A stretch of 64,000 bases of DNA, from assembly GCF_910589235.1 (NCBI RefSeq), contig NC_060965.1, positions 2,501,901 through 2,565,900 of the forward strand, given 5' to 3'. Shown here piece by piece: positions 1 to 12,516 of this stretch. The notes beneath the pieces are model-generated. The model was not told the origin of the DNA and did not search any database. It was given only the letters and a program-made list of their open reading frames with translations. This stretch comes from Vespa crabro. Taxonomy: Eukaryota; Arthropoda; Insecta; Hymenoptera; Vespidae. The first letter of the stretch is position 1, and every line of letters begins with the position of its first letter. Position numbers and translations under genes: made by a program.

Positions 1-117
1 ACGCTGATACGGCATGTCCGTCGTGTAAAATAAAACGTATCCCATAGAGGTACTTTTGCACTAGCGAGACTCATATACACATATACCAGAATAGTATGTC
101 TTTCTCTTTCCTCCTTC

Positions 118-121
<4 letters not shown>

Positions 122-152
<31 letters not shown>
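122..152. repeat. (TC)15 microsatellite
   Basis: Uninterrupted TC dinucleotide array of about 31 bp followed by a T run. Confidence 0.97.
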
Positions 153-156
<4 letters not shown>

Positions 157-550
157 GTTCGAGCAGAGTCACACATTTTTTACTCCCCAGTTACGCTTTT
201 CCTACCAAATTGGGCGCGACCAGCCGTTTATATCGAGTTTAATATTGGCCCGTACGGTGACATTAAAGCCGATAAAGTCCAAAACGAAGCATGGTATCCG
301 TGTAATTTTTCGTTTCGTGTAACGAAATGAATTTAAAACGAGCAGAAAGAGAAAAGGTCATGGACCTAATATTCTTTTGCGTTTACGCAAACGTAAAATC
401 GATTTCTTTCTTTTTTACCGTCTCTTGAAAATTTTTGCTTTTCTCGAGAAAGCAGTTCCTCCCAAATTTCTTGAAGATGTCTTTGCTACGTGGAATACGA
501 ATTTCTTATTTTCCAAGTCAATACTTTTCGACTTAATTTTATTTTCTTCC

Positions 551-551
<1 letters not shown>

Positions 552-588
<37 letters not shown>
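552..588. repeat. (CT)n microsatellite
   Basis: CT array with one TT interruption; it explains the Ser-Leu run in the overlapping 93-codon open frame. Confidence 0.95.
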
Positions 589-594
<6 letters not shown>

Positions 595-1530
595 CTTTTC
601 TCATTCACTTTCCTTTAAAAACAGGATGTTATTAAAGAAAAATGTAAAAAAATCTTGAGCAGACAGTGAATTAAATAAATTAGCTCTTAAATATTATTGA
701 TTATTAAAAACTCCCATCTGGGAATATTAATACCACGATAATACATTGTTATTTATAAATTTTCCATTGAGATTTCTCCACCCTTCTTTTCTTTCTTACC
801 CATGTCCGTCTTTATCTTCGGTGTACTAGAATTAATAATCGCGCTTGATCCTCCTCCTTGTTCTCCATTGTTAAAAGTAATCTTTTTTAAAGCTACTTGA
901 ATAACATCGTTCAGAACTGAACGAGAAGAACGTTTATTCTGAAAGAAATCAACGTGCCTTGTTAGGGCATGTCGAGTAGTAATCAAAATAAATAAGTGCT
1001 TGTCAAAAGTTTCAGAACAATCGGAATAAAATTTTACTTCTATCAATCTGTTACATCATATTTTCCATCGTACAATAGAATTTCAGATCAAAGGATTGTG
1101 TCTCTTAATCTCTTGTTTATCGTTTCAAAAAAAAAAAGAAAAAGAAAAAAAAAAGAAAATAAAGAAAAAAAAAGGAAGACAATAAAAAGCAAAGAAAAGA
1201 ACAAACATAAAAACGAGAAAATTAACTTTCCGATGGAATTAAAGAAATTTTTTGACAAAGAGTTACAATGAGAAAGAAAGAAAAGAGGAAAGAAAAAAAA
1301 ATTAATAAATAAAAAACCTTACTGAACTTTCGTCGTACTTCGGGTGAATGGGACGTTATAGAATTTCACAAACTTTTGTTCCAAACTTTATGGTGTAATC
1401 AATTTCACATCAGAACTTGATTCTGCCTATAAAAATTGTCCTATCGAGTGTCGTCTCGCGAGACATTACTTCAGCTTTATGTTATTCCTTCTGACAAAAT
1501 GTCTTCATCTCTAAAAGTTTCATATCACTT

Positions 1531-1531
<1 letters not shown>

Positions 1532-1570
<39 letters not shown>
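1532..1570. repeat. (AG)n microsatellite
   Basis: Uninterrupted AG array of about 39 bp; it gives an Arg-Glu run in the overlapping open frame. Confidence 0.97.
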
Positions 1571-1572
<2 letters not shown>

Positions 1573-1828
1573 CGTCCCACGTCCGCTAAACGGATACGTG
1601 TCTTCTCACTATTCCTTCTATTTCTGCTATTTACTGAATTACTTACTATTCAAAATATTCGGAAGGAACATTAATTCATTTACACCAGCCAGATGTTCAA
1701 CTTGAAAATATCAAACTTACTCTATCATCTATAATTAAATCATCGGATTTACAATTTATCTATAATTTTTTTTATATAATTTTTAATTTTTTCTAATTTG
1801 AGGATAGTTCCTTAGAGAGTTTGGATAT

Positions 1829-1869
1829 TCTCTCTCTCTCTCTCTCTCTCTCCTCTCTTCTCTTTCTCT
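1829..1869. repeat. (TC)n microsatellite
   Basis: Pure TC to 1,852, then imperfect CT-rich sequence. Confidence 0.95.
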
Positions 1870-2235
1870 TAAAACTACAGGATAGGAGAAGCATTTGCCC
1901 ATGACCGCGGCAATTTCAAAATTCCCCTGTGGTATGGTCAAGCAAGCACTCATCCGACAGTTATGAAGCATCCCTTATTTCTGAAAGCAGCCATCTTTCC
2001 CACGGGATTACGCGCAGCGTCGATGATAGTCGAAAGACGGGCGACGTGCCAGAGCATTCACGAGGAAATTCCATCGGCAAACTATCCCATCGAAGTTGCA
2101 TATCCGGAATCTTAGGGTGTTCTCTATCCAAGGCCGTTAGACGAAGGTGGTTTCTCTAAAGCTGCCGGTCTTTGTCTCTTCGTACTCTGCCAACACAGAC
2201 TCGAACTAGACGAGCGCTTGCTTGCTGTGAGACCT

Positions 2236-2280
2236 TCTCTGTCTCTCTTTCTCTCTTTCTCTTTCTCTCTCTCTCTCTTT
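2236..2280. repeat. Imperfect (CT)n tract
   Basis: CT/CTTT mixture of about 45 bp. Confidence 0.9.
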
Positions 2281-4701
2281 GGTGTCTTTAGTATTGAAGG
2301 CGCTGCCACATTGCTGCAGGCATGGTGCCGTTTATGCACGAATACCTAAAAGGGAACCAAAGTATCTTTGGCTTCCTTCTTCCCTCCTCCAAAGAAACTT
2401 CCTCATCTCAAACTGCTATCACCACCTTACTCAGATGCATACGGATTTTCAATAATGCTCGGCAGATATCTCGAATGTAACCCTTCTCTTTCTTTTCTTT
2501 GTTCTATAAATGCACGTTGAAAACGTTTACCGTTTTTTAGATACTTCTGTGTTATCTCTGTGTGTTATCTCTGTTATTACTTTTTTCGATCGTTGAGAAC
2601 TGGATTATGTTGATTCGAGACGCATGAGCATGGATATTGATTCCTTTTATTCGATCGTCTTAGTGAAAGTGATTTGTACTTTAACAAGGAGCATATTATT
2701 GGCTCGATTATGTCTCTATCGTCGAAGTGAATAACTGCTCGATTATGATAATGGAATTGCGCTCAAAGGATTTTCTAATGTGCATCTAGAAATCACATAG
2801 GAATGAATTGGTAATATCGATGGATTAAAAAAAGAAAAAAAAAAAGAATTAGGTATTTGAAAAGGTATTATGAGATAAAATAAATTCACTTTACTTTTGA
2901 GTGTCGTATTAAAGAAAAAATAAAATAATAAAGAAATTAAAAATTTTTAAAGTCTCTGATATCTTTAAGGTTGCATTCGTTTGTGTTGTGCATCTTGCGA
3001 TTACATTAAAAAAAAAAAAAAAAGATTCCCCTTATCACGGCAACTCGAGTTCGTGTTGTTGATCTCGCAAAGGTTTAACTTTCGAAGAAAATTAAATTTC
3101 GTAGCGAGTCAATCTCAAAAGTTAAATTGACAGTAAGTCTCTCTTTAAGCTTAGCATGGCACTAGCTCTTACATGGATAAAAGTGGATTTTCAAACCGTA
3201 TAAAGTACATTTTGAGTTTCTACTTCGGATAAGAGGTTCACCAGAAATATGGAGAAAACATAAGGATCTCGTAAGATTGAGTTTGTTAAAAGAGATTAAT
3301 AGATTTATGATTAAAGCTGAAATAGTTATTCCTATCCGAAATCCTATCCTATTTCATTCGATACATATCCGAATTTCATTGAGAATTATCCTTTAAATAG
3401 GATTATTGAAAACTCAAATAGAGTTCAATGCACACCTTACAATAGTTCCTTAATCCTTCGCAATCCTTGATTGCAATGTTGAAATGATTTGATGTTTTGT
3501 TCCGTTATAATTTGCTCCATCTTGACCTGGTTTTATATTGAATTGAACCTTCAACCTTCGATTCCAATCAAATCTATCCGATTCAATGGAAAATCTTATG
3601 ATTACTTTTATGATTAATATTGTAGTACTTACAAATTTACCTCATTATTTCCTTTGCGATGTTTCAATTCAAATCAAATGTAATTTAACAGAAGAATATT
3701 TGATACAACAGACTTTATCATAAATTTTCTTTCTAATTAGTATTTCAAAAGTATATTTCTTTCTATTACTATTATGCCAAAAGCTAAAGGTACACAGGCG
3801 AACAACTCTTTAAGAAATTCATCTGTAGGAATGTGACATTGTCACTTTGAAAAAATGAAAAAAAAAAAAAAAAAATAAATAAATAAATAAAAAAAAAGGA
3901 AGAAAAAAGAAATGAACAAGAAGAAAAAAGATCTCACGTCAGTGTCGATGAATCGAAATCCTAGAATAATGTGTATGAAACTCTTGAGAAAGCATTCTCT
4001 ATCTTTTTCTCAGTGTATTCTTTTCTCCTCCTCAAAGGTACCATTACTACTTCTATGCCTATCCCCGACAGAGGATACGTACGCGAATACAGTAGTCACG
4101 TTGCAAGTATCACAGCCTTTGAAAACACTTTCTCGACTCCCGCGGCTTGCTATTTCGGTCAAGCACCACCATTATACTTCAAAACATTTTCATGCACACC
4201 TTTTCATCCACTCGAAACGGCGCTAGCCGAGACGAGCTTTAGCTTCGGTTGCCAACCCCCGGCATTGTGTTCTTTCTTGTCCGAGTATGGAGTTCGTGAT
4301 AGGAACTACTGCGTATTACGAACAAATGGAAATTTTAAATGTTCTTTTTTTTTCTTTTTTGCTTGTTTCTTTTCCTTCTTTTTTTTTCTTTTTTTTTTTT
4401 ACATACATTTCTGTCTACCTCCATTGAAAATTACAACGGTTTTCACATTATACCGTATGATCGCTCATAAACGGGCTTCCACCTACGATACCGTGCATTA
4501 ACGACACAACAACACGGAAAGAAAGTATTTCCGTTTAGTTCTCAGTATAGTACCTTTTATGAATCATGCTAACTCCCCGGGCAAATTCTCAAGCGCGTTA
4601 GCACGGATTCAGAAAATTATATATCTGTGCTAGACGTAGTATGACGTTAACGTTAAACCTTTTATTTTTAAGATACTGCTTGAAATGACTATTTCGTGGC
4701 G

Positions 4702-4718
4702 AAGAGAGAAGGAGAGAA

Positions 4719-4763
<45 letters not shown>

Positions 4764-4788
4764 GATAGAGAATGAGAAAGAGGGAGAT
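4702..4788. repeat. Imperfect (GA)n purine tract
   Basis: Purine-only stretch apart from a few T interruptions, with a pure AG core near 4,727-4,750. Confidence 0.95.
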
Positions 4789-4991
4789 GCATCGACGGTA
4801 ACAATTTTCAAATACATGCCGCGAGTGTTTCACCGGGAGCGATTATAAATCATATTTATAATTTATTCCACGCTTGATTCGTATACAAGGGTAGCTCTCT
4901 CTCTAATGAAAGAGCATTGCGCCGTGCATGATCGTTAATTAGAAGGCATTTTACAGGTAATCATTTCGTAATTAAGCGTATAATTAGCACG

Positions 4992-5020
4992 CACGTGCGC
5001 CAACGTCGACGTTCCACGTG
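4992..5020. promoter_or_regulatory. Two CACGTG E-boxes flanking a 12-bp perfect palindrome
   Basis: CACGTG occurs at 4,992-4,997 and again at 5,015-5,020. Between them at 5,002-5,013 is the perfect palindrome AACGTCGACGTT. CACGTG is the classical site of bHLH and bHLH-PAS dimers such as Clock/Cycle, Myc/Max or USF. The two sites are 23 bp apart, about two helical turns, which would place two dimers on the same face. Occupancy and function are inference only. Confidence 0.4.
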
Positions 5021-5049
5021 TCTAACGAAGTATAGTTTTATAAAAGGTT

Positions 5050-5056
<7 letters not shown>

Positions 5057-5108
<52 letters not shown>
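5057..5108. repeat. Compound (AT)n(GT)n microsatellite
   Basis: AT repeats to 5,090 switch directly to nine GT units at 5,091-5,108. Confidence 0.97.
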
Positions 5109-5956
5109 ATGTTAGTGTATATATACTTATACGCGCGTGTATACATATGAACATTGAAGGTACGTAACTGAAAGACATTAATACGAGACTCGTGTGCAAA
5201 CGCGCGGTAAATAATTTCGCGTTGTCATTCGAAATATGCACGGACCGAAGTGAGCTAGTTGGAATTGGTAGAGGTGGGATAGCTGGTGGGACGGGGAGAA
5301 AGAGGGGAAGGGGCAGCCAGAGCGAGAGAACGAGTGGATGGTATTCGTAACTTCGTGCATTTCAACTAGCAACAGTGAGAGTCCGGCCGCGATTAATTTC
5401 GGCAAATACGATGAGTTTCGTATTTTACAGCGAGTGTACATCATGAAACGAAGCCGCTTTTGCGATTGGAGATACTCGTTTATAGAATCCCTACCGAACA
5501 ATAATTCACGAATATAAGTCTCCGTTGGTGGAACATATTTTTTCCCCTTCGATCTACGAAGGGTGCCAGTAGATAGGAACGATTCTTTATATTAACGGCC
5601 ATCTTCTATAGTACATTCCTATAGTATATACGTGCATACGTACATATATTATTTGAGATATTTAAATCATTCCTACGAGGCAATTTTCAATTTATTGAGA
5701 AGTAGGAGAGGAATAAAGAGGAAGAAAAAAGAAAAATGAGATCCTTCGAGGATAGAGATTTTATCTTCGGAGGACAAATCGAAAAGTATCAGATTTGGAT
5801 TAATTATTTTCATATTTGGAAAAATTTGTGCAAAAAGTAACGGAAGTATTGAAGAGACACTCCTAAAGGAAGTTCAATTGTAGTATGCCGATGCGATAGT
5901 TTAACATCTTATCTAGAATTTTTCAATCTCTCTGCTAGCTCGGCCAAGTGAGGGTA

Positions 5957-6009
5957 AGAGAGAGAGAGAGAAAGAAAGAATAAAAAGAAAGAGAGAGAGA
6001 GAGAGAGAG
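5957..6009. repeat. Imperfect (GA)n tract
   Basis: AG/GAAA mixture ending in pure GA. Confidence 0.93.
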
Positions 6010-6124
6010 TATAGCTCACGATAGCGGAAAATGAATGCCTTGGCGCATAAGTGTATTCTCGTGTAGTAAGGACGAGGGTATAAGTCACTCGGTTTCACGC
6101 GACTCTGTGCTGAGACCGTACACG

Positions 6125-6140
6125 TCTCTCTTTCTCTCTT

Positions 6141-6171
<31 letters not shown>

Positions 6172-6173
6172 TT
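6125..6173. repeat. Imperfect (CT)n tract
   Basis: CT/CTTT mixture about 115 bp downstream of the GA tract ending at 6,009. The two are complementary in composition and could pair in single-stranded form. Confidence 0.93.
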
Positions 6174-6955
6174 AAAAGACCTACCACGACCTCGCCTATC
6201 TCAAATCTTTCAATTTCTCATACTTTCTTACATGGCGCAGAAATCGAAACGTCGTACGAGACCACCTCAAACTCTACGATTCTCATGAAACAGTGTGTTG
6301 CACTCATGATCGTTACGGCTAATGCCTAGACCATTCGATTATTTTATACTGACCAAACATATCGTTGATCCATTTAAAAATGCACTTCTTATCAAACTTC
6401 CAAGCAAGTGGAAATATTATATGAATTACAGTTGAACGATTTAGATAATACGTAATGTAATTTACTAATGTACGTTCTAAATAATGTAATCATACGTCGA
6501 TTGTGAATTTGTATTATTATTGCCTATCTCATTTCAATTTCTATCCGATCTGAAAGATTATTAATATTTTAATAGATTCAAAATTTCATCGTTGATCAAT
6601 GATAAAACCATCTAATGGAAGGGAGAGATATGAAAAATATAAAATTGACGGAATATTTAATTTCATTACAGATGATGACATAAGCGGATCATCAATTTCA
6701 CCATATATTATATTAGCAACAAAAGTGAGCTCATTGGTTAAATGGTAAACATTTAAACGGGAACGAGATAAATGCGGGCATTGCATATGAAAATTTACGA
6801 ACCAATGAAATTTAATTGTACAACATATCGAATGTATAACGTCAAAATTTGATTCCATCACGATATGATCTCTTATTGATTCTTTTCGAACCATATACTA
6901 CATAACCAACGAAGAACGTTACCAACGATGAATTCAGTCAATTTGGTGAAATCGA

Positions 6956-6960
<5 letters not shown>

Positions 6961-7020
<60 letters not shown>
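6961..7020. repeat. (AT)30 microsatellite
   Basis: Sixty uninterrupted bases of AT, among the longest TA arrays in the window; self-complementary and expected to be length-variable. Confidence 0.98.
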
Positions 7021-7027
<7 letters not shown>

Positions 7028-7323
7028 CCTATATATCAATCGATAGCAAGTGTATAAAAGAACGATAACCAGCAATAGATATTTCAAATATTTTTCTTTC
7101 TCTTTTTCCTTACGGAGTATAACATTACAAGAACGAAAATATCGTTCCTTTGACCACCGAAGTAAATGCTTGGTTACACCTAATTGCCAGATCACGTGTA
7201 ACAGAGGTCACACGGCTCTATAGGTATTCCTCTAAAGGTCATTCTTAAGAGCAACGAGTATAAGCTACGAGTAGAGTACATACACTCCCCCTGGTCCAAT
7301 CCAAGCGTGCTTCTTAACCCTCC

Positions 7324-7337
7324 GTTTCCATGGTAAC
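7324..7337. promoter_or_regulatory. Canonical RFX X-box
   Basis: The 14 bases GTTTCCATGGTAAC match the textbook X-box bound by RFX factors (DAF-19 in worms, Rfx in flies), with both half-sites and a 2-bp spacer. In animals these sites usually lie near the start of ciliary and sensory-neuron genes. I see no coding exon downstream, so this may be a distal element or a chance match. Confidence 0.4.
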
Positions 7338-8333
7338 AATACTAAAATATAAGAAAGCAATATGTCGTACTTTACTTTCTTGAGACGATCGACGCTTAAC
7401 GTTTTCGCCGCAGGTTATACTAAATCACTATTGCTAGCTAGATACAATGTTTAAACGTCAAAAACACGGAATCGGGATTACCGACGATCGATTTAACTCG
7501 AGCCATGGGGAATCCGATAAAAGAATTCTTTCGGAGTTCTTCACTTTTCTATCCTTTCAGTATCTACGCGACTACCATTTTTAATCTCCTTTTTACTTTT
7601 CGAAATATCGTCACTTAATGAAGAACTTTAACCTATTAGCGATAGGATCCTCACTCTTCATCCTTCTTTTTACTATCTTTTTTCTTAGATTAGAAAATTA
7701 CGAACGTTTACTGTCAAATAAATTAGAAAAAGTATTCGAATGACCGTGTACACATTTTAGATCTATTTTTGACGATTTTATGTACTAACTTCGTAAATAC
7801 AAATATACAAATAACAATACAATTTTTTCCTCTTAAATAATACTTTTAAAAGGACGCTATTTACGCATACAATTCTTAATTATTCTTAAAGATTATCTCT
7901 TTTGGCGCGCGGATATCTTGAATTTTTGCGTTCTAAGTATAAAAAATTTTCGCTGAGCTATAAAAAACAAGAAAAAAAAAAAACGTACGCGAATATTCGA
8001 AAAGTTCCCGAAACGAGTAAACCTTGCGGAAAGAACACCGAAAGATGCATTTATTCATTCGGTATACAGGACAATGTCACACTTCATCCACCTACCCCTC
8101 TCAACCCACATCCCTTCTCTAGATCGAAAACTTTTCGTATATTTTACGACAATGGAGTACGAAAAGACGGTGAATATTTATAGGTCACCTTCCACTCGCC
8201 AATGAAGCCTCCTGTAATCTTTAACATTTCCCGCTTCCCTTCATACATAAAATTATCACTTTTTTTTATTCCTTTCTTTTTGTTCTTAAAATGAATAAAG
8301 GTAGAAGAAAACTTCACTAACACTGGAAAAAAG

Positions 8334-8345
<12 letters not shown>

Positions 8346-8374
<29 letters not shown>
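8346..8374. repeat. (GA)n microsatellite
   Basis: Pure GA array of 29 bp after a GAAA-rich lead-in. Confidence 0.96.
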
Positions 8375-8377
<3 letters not shown>

Positions 8378-8837
8378 GAAAAGAGAGATTTGTCTCTAAA
8401 ATTACAAAGTGTGAAAAAGTCTCATTCAAAAGAATTCATTAAAATGATTCTACGTTTCGGTGCATTGATATCAACTGGATCAATAAGAACAAAGATTAGT
8501 GACGTTACTTTAAAGTTAAAATAATATCGAAGAAACCCAAGAAATTCGTAAGTTGCCCGTACATCACGTTTTCTGTTAAGAACGTCTTCAGAACGTAAGG
8601 TTCTCGATGATACTTCACTTCAGAACGATATCGTAAACACTTGTTCTTACGACGATCATACGTCGAGTGTCATCAATTTCAGGAAGGGCTGCTTAGGTGA
8701 AGATAAGCACGATGGATCTTCTATCTTGTCATCAAATAAGATTACATATCATCCGTCACGCGTATCGCCAAACAGAGCATATATATTGTTCGAATAAAAA
8801 AGAACTGATTATGGAGAAAGAAAAAAGTGTGTTTTTT

Positions 8838-8848
8838 GGGGGGGGGGG
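8838..8848. repeat. Poly-G run (11 G)
   Basis: Eleven consecutive G preceded by six T. Long G runs are uncommon in this AT-rich sequence. Confidence 0.95.
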
Positions 8849-8900
8849 TGAGGATTGAAAAGAATTGCAAACAGAAGGATAGAGAGGGGATGGAAAAGAC

Positions 8901-8901
8901 A

Positions 8902-8941
<40 letters not shown>

Positions 8942-8972
8942 GAGAGAGGGAGAGGGAGAAGGAGAAAGAGAG
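8901..8972. repeat. (GA)n purine tract
   Basis: Pure GA at about 8,909-8,935, then imperfect GGA/GAA repeats. Confidence 0.95.
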
Positions 8973-9399
8973 ATAACAGCGCGGGACGACCATCCCTTAT
9001 GAAGGTTAGGTCGTGTCACCGGTAGATTACGCCGAGGGCAATCCATCTCTTTCTAAGTTTCGTACTCACCAGGCAATCCAAAGTTGTTTGGAAAAGAATA
9101 GTTGGTCCAGGGAAAACGGCTATCTCTCTGGCGAGTATTAAAAGGATGAGAAGGTTTTAACGGTGCTTCACTGATTTTCTTTCGTAAAATCAAATATACG
9201 TAAAAAGTTGAATAGAAAAAAATTGTTCTCAAGTATCACCGACGACACTCGAATGACACTTCAACATCTTACACTGTCATTCCATTGAATAATATTAGAT
9301 TTATAATAAAATATGTCTTTGTAATATCCAATTGGAGTCGCGGAACACGAGTTGATTATCTTTCCTTCTTCTGGCTCAAGAAAATTCCAATTTCAAACA

Positions 9400-10100
9400 G
9401 ACAAAGTCCGACGACGTACTTATTGGTTTATTCACCGGGCGTATTTAACAGGAAGAGTCGTCGGTAAACAACGCATGTTCCATAATGATATCGTGCGGGT
9501 AGTAGATCCACAGAGTATAGAACGACACGCATACGCGCCGACACGAATAGGGGTAGCTCGTCGCGCGGAGCGGAGGGTGACGCGCGCACGACCCTGACCG
9601 ATGCGCGGTTCGAGTGCGACTGAGCGAGCAGAGCCGAGCAGACTCGGCCGAAAGCCACAAACGGCGTCGGCTGCCGCCTATCCCTCTCTCACATTCTCTT
9701 CCCTTTCTCCCCCACCCCATTCCAGCCAACGACTCTCCTTCTCTTCTTATTCTTGCCCACAACTACGTCTATCTCTAAGGACTTCCTGACCACAAACTCT
9801 TCTTATTTACATTTCTTTTTCTTCTTCTTCCCTCTTTATCTTTGCCTTCTTCTTTAACTTTCGCCACGTGCGTCTTTCTTTTTGCCGTAAATGTTTTCGT
9901 ACTTTCTCGTAATTCTCGGAATTTAATTTTTTTCTTTTTTTTTTCTTTTTTTCTTTTTTTTTTTATAAACACGCGCGCGGTTATTACACAGGCACAACTT
10001 CTTTTTATTGATTTTTCATTTATTAAACTACACAAATATAAATCCGTGGAGTTGTTGCGACGGTATTAAAAAAGAAAAATGATAAATAAATAAATAAATG
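9400..10100. other. CpG-rich island followed by pyrimidine tract
   Basis: From about 9,500 to 9,680 the sequence is unusually rich in CG dinucleotides and GC for this window. It contains a short inverted repeat at 9,633-9,648 (GCCGAG, 4-base loop, CTCGGC). Several frames on both strands are open at once, as expected from high GC, and none resembles a known protein. The island is followed by a C/T-rich stretch and a poly-T tract at 9,927-9,964. A promoter or 5' exon is possible but no convincing TATA box, initiator and ORF combination is seen. Confidence 0.45.
9927..9964. repeat. Poly-T/C tract
   Basis: Almost pure T with single C interruptions. Confidence 0.95.
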
Positions 10101-10722
10101 TAACGATTTACTACCACACGATTTACCATCCCGCAATTTCGGCCATTGAAAAATATTATAGTGTCACTTATTTGTACATACGTACCAACGCTTATCAACT
10201 GTAATGCAAAAAAAAGTTTTGCTTTATAATCAAGTACATGAAAATTTACTTTATCGTTTATAGATTTTTATCGAATCCTTGACCAACATTTTCTTTCATC
10301 ATGATAACCTATAAACATAAGATTTTGATTTCAGTTCTATAATCCCTTGGGCCTTTCATACTCAAAATAACACATTGACTGAAGGAAAATGATATCAGGT
10401 GGCTTTATAGATAACCCGGACCACCGCTTCTGATTCCTTAAATCCCAAAATGGCCAACTAGATAAGGAATTTTACGACGGTCTGATGGACGACAATGTGC
10501 ACCAGCGAAAAGAATCTAGGATTTTTAGATTCCAAGGAGAATGCGATACCGCGATGTAGAACCTCATCGATTCACCTATACTTCCATGACTGTTGCTATA
10601 TCAACACTCATACGAAACTTAGGTAGCTACCTGCAAAATCGGCAAAGATAACACCAGTCCTATCCTCTGTAGTTGACTCAGATGAAATTCGTGAAAAGGA
10701 TGCATATATACGTGTACATATA

Positions 10723-10731
<9 letters not shown>

Positions 10732-10780
<49 letters not shown>
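10732..10780. repeat. (AT)n microsatellite
   Basis: About 49 bp of uninterrupted TA. Confidence 0.97.
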
Positions 10781-10784
<4 letters not shown>

Positions 10785-11562
10785 GACTGTAAAATAGGAG
10801 AATAGAAGGAGAAGTAGAATGAGGAAGACGTTACGATGGAACAATGAAAAATACGCTACAGAGGAAAGTAGAAATTTTCCATTAGGGATACACGTCGTGT
10901 CGTCGAGATATGTGACAGGTAAAAGGGATTGACGTCTTGGTGTTTATGTTAACTTTTCGGATAACTCGATATGATGAATGTTTTCGTTTAAGGAAATGAG
11001 AGAAAAAAAAAAAGAAAAAGAAAAAGAAGAAGAGAACAAATAAACATCGATCGATCGTCGGAGTTCAATTTGATCGAATTGAAAAGAAAAAAAAAGAAAA
11101 TAAAAAGAGAAAAAAGAAAAAAAAAGGGAAAGAAGGAAAAAGAAAGAAAGGGAGAAAAAGAAAAAAGATATATCATTATGAAAAACATTACGCTTTATCA
11201 AAGGGCGCAATATTTCATTAATGTATATGAGAGAAAGAAAATGTATCTTTTATTTGATATACCTACTTCCTCTACTATGATGATTTTACGTTACGCACAT
11301 CTTCCAATGGAAAAGAACGTGTCGTGTCTCCACTTTTCTTCACACGTATGTACATAACATATGTACATGGGGCCGATAATACATTCTCAAGAAGAAATGT
11401 ATTTTCGTATGCATCTTCGCGGAACGTAGGATGATCGAATTGATATCGCGCGACGTGTTGTGACGTGTCGTTTATCGCTTTTCACTCGCGCGTTTTCTGC
11501 CGTCTTAGATGGAAGGAAGATGCGTGAAAAGGCTTTCCTCCTTCTTACTCCCTCTCCCTCTT

Positions 11563-11613
11563 CCTCTCTCTCTTTCTCTCTTTCTCTCTCTCTCTTTCTC
11601 TCTCTCTCTCTTT
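11563..11613. repeat. (CT)n tract
   Basis: CT/CTTT array within a longer pyrimidine-rich stretch at 11,530-11,690. Confidence 0.95.
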
Positions 11614-11914
11614 ATACCCTCCCTCGTCTCTTATTCCTCTTCTCTCCATCAGTAGATCCCTTCCTTCTTCTCTCTCCCTTCCTATATGGATAAATCTAAT
11701 GCCGTTCTTATTTGCGCCGGGAGAATGAAACCGCGAAGTAGTATTTCGCCTGAAGCTCGTAGAAACGAATCCAACGGGGATATACTTTCTCAAGAAGTAA
11801 ATCCTCTTCCGATTGCCGCGCACGTAAGCGCACGCGTCCGTGCTCGAAATTCGTGGAATCATTTATTTTATTTTAATAATCTTATCCAATAAACAATAAT
11901 AGAACGGTACAGAA

Positions 11915-11950
11915 AGAGAGAGAGCGAGAGAGAGAGAGAGAGAGAGAGAG
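11915..11950. repeat. (AG)n microsatellite
   Basis: AG array with one C interruption, followed by six G. Confidence 0.96.
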
Positions 11951-12101
11951 GGGGGAGAAGAATAATATTTATTATAATTTGAAATCTTAAAGGATTAATT
12001 TCTTTGATAAAGTTTGCTTCTTGAATATGATTGATCGAGGAAGATCGAAATATCTGATATCAAGGGAAACACGAACATAGGGTGTTTAACGTGATATTTA
12101 T

Positions 12102-12104
<3 letters not shown>

Positions 12105-12134
<30 letters not shown>
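12105..12134. repeat. (AG)n microsatellite
   Basis: Pure AG, about 30 bp. Confidence 0.97.
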
Positions 12135-12137
<3 letters not shown>

Positions 12138-12436
12138 ATATATTTTAATGTTAAATACAAATTGGAGTGAGGTGTGGGATTTAGTTTAAGGTGGGAAGGT
12201 TTTAAGAAGTAAATGTAATTTATTCTTACTGGGATATATTTGAGACACGTCGTCAATTGATCGTTAAGAAACTGTCTCGATTAACGGAAGTGGTAAATGT
12301 AATAATATCGGAATGCGATTCACGTACTTCTTAAGAATCTACTTTGACCTTTCGGGGAATCAATCTCGATACAGTCGACGTACGGAATACCGATACGGGA
12401 GCTATCTCAGTGCTTCTTCTTCTTCAAGCAATGTTC

Positions 12437-12437
12437 A

Positions 12438-12469
<32 letters not shown>

Positions 12470-12472
12470 CTA

Positions 12473-12515
<43 letters not shown>

Positions 12516-12516
12516 C
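12437..12516. repeat. (CT)n tract
   Basis: Imperfect CT with a pure core at about 12,476-12,509. Confidence 0.96.

Larger units (their letters stand above)
1..4900. other. AT-rich non-coding stretch with GA/CT and poly-A tracts
   Basis: No recognisable gene lies here. The stretch holds CT and GA arrays (near 130, 560, 1,550, 1,840, 2,260 and 4,740), an A-rich purine run at 1,126-1,180, a poly-A/AAAT run at 3,858-3,890 and a T-rich run at 4,342-4,400. The segment 2,340-3,840 is plain AT-rich unique sequence in which I see nothing notable. The segment 1,920-2,160 is somewhat richer in GC, with open frames on both strands but no recognisable protein. The 176-codon frame at 3,971-4,501 ends in a Phe/Ser run encoded by the T-rich tract and is probably chance. 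Confidence 0.7.
4900..9400. other. Non-coding stretch with TA arrays and two regulatory-looking spots
   Basis: No gene is recognised. Unique segments at 5,110-5,940, 6,180-6,950, 7,030-7,960 and 8,380-8,820 separate GA, CT and TA arrays. The segment 5,150-5,520 is GC-richer and looks less random than its flanks, but encodes nothing I recognise. The minus-strand frame at 6,586-6,894 (102 codons, AT-rich, with no signal peptide or domain that I can see) is long for its base composition but has no other support. The E-box cluster at 4,992-5,020 and the X-box at 7,324-7,337 are listed separately. Confidence 0.65.

Noticed and set aside
3971..4501. 176-codon plus-strand frame, the longest in the window
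   Set aside because: It overlaps another open plus frame and ends in a Phe-rich run from a T tract; there is no family resemblance or splice context.
4598..4833. Open frames of Ser-Leu or Arg-Glu repeats here and at many other sites
   Set aside because: They are translations of (CT)n/(GA)n microsatellites; every frame of such an array is open and the sequences have no other content.
5057..5108. Telomere- or centromere-type satellite
   Set aside because: The arrays are simple dinucleotides; no TTAGG telomere repeat or long-unit satellite is present in the window.
9565..9600. GGTTCGAG resembling a tRNA T-loop
   Set aside because: The five flanking bases do not pair and no anticodon or acceptor stem can be drawn.
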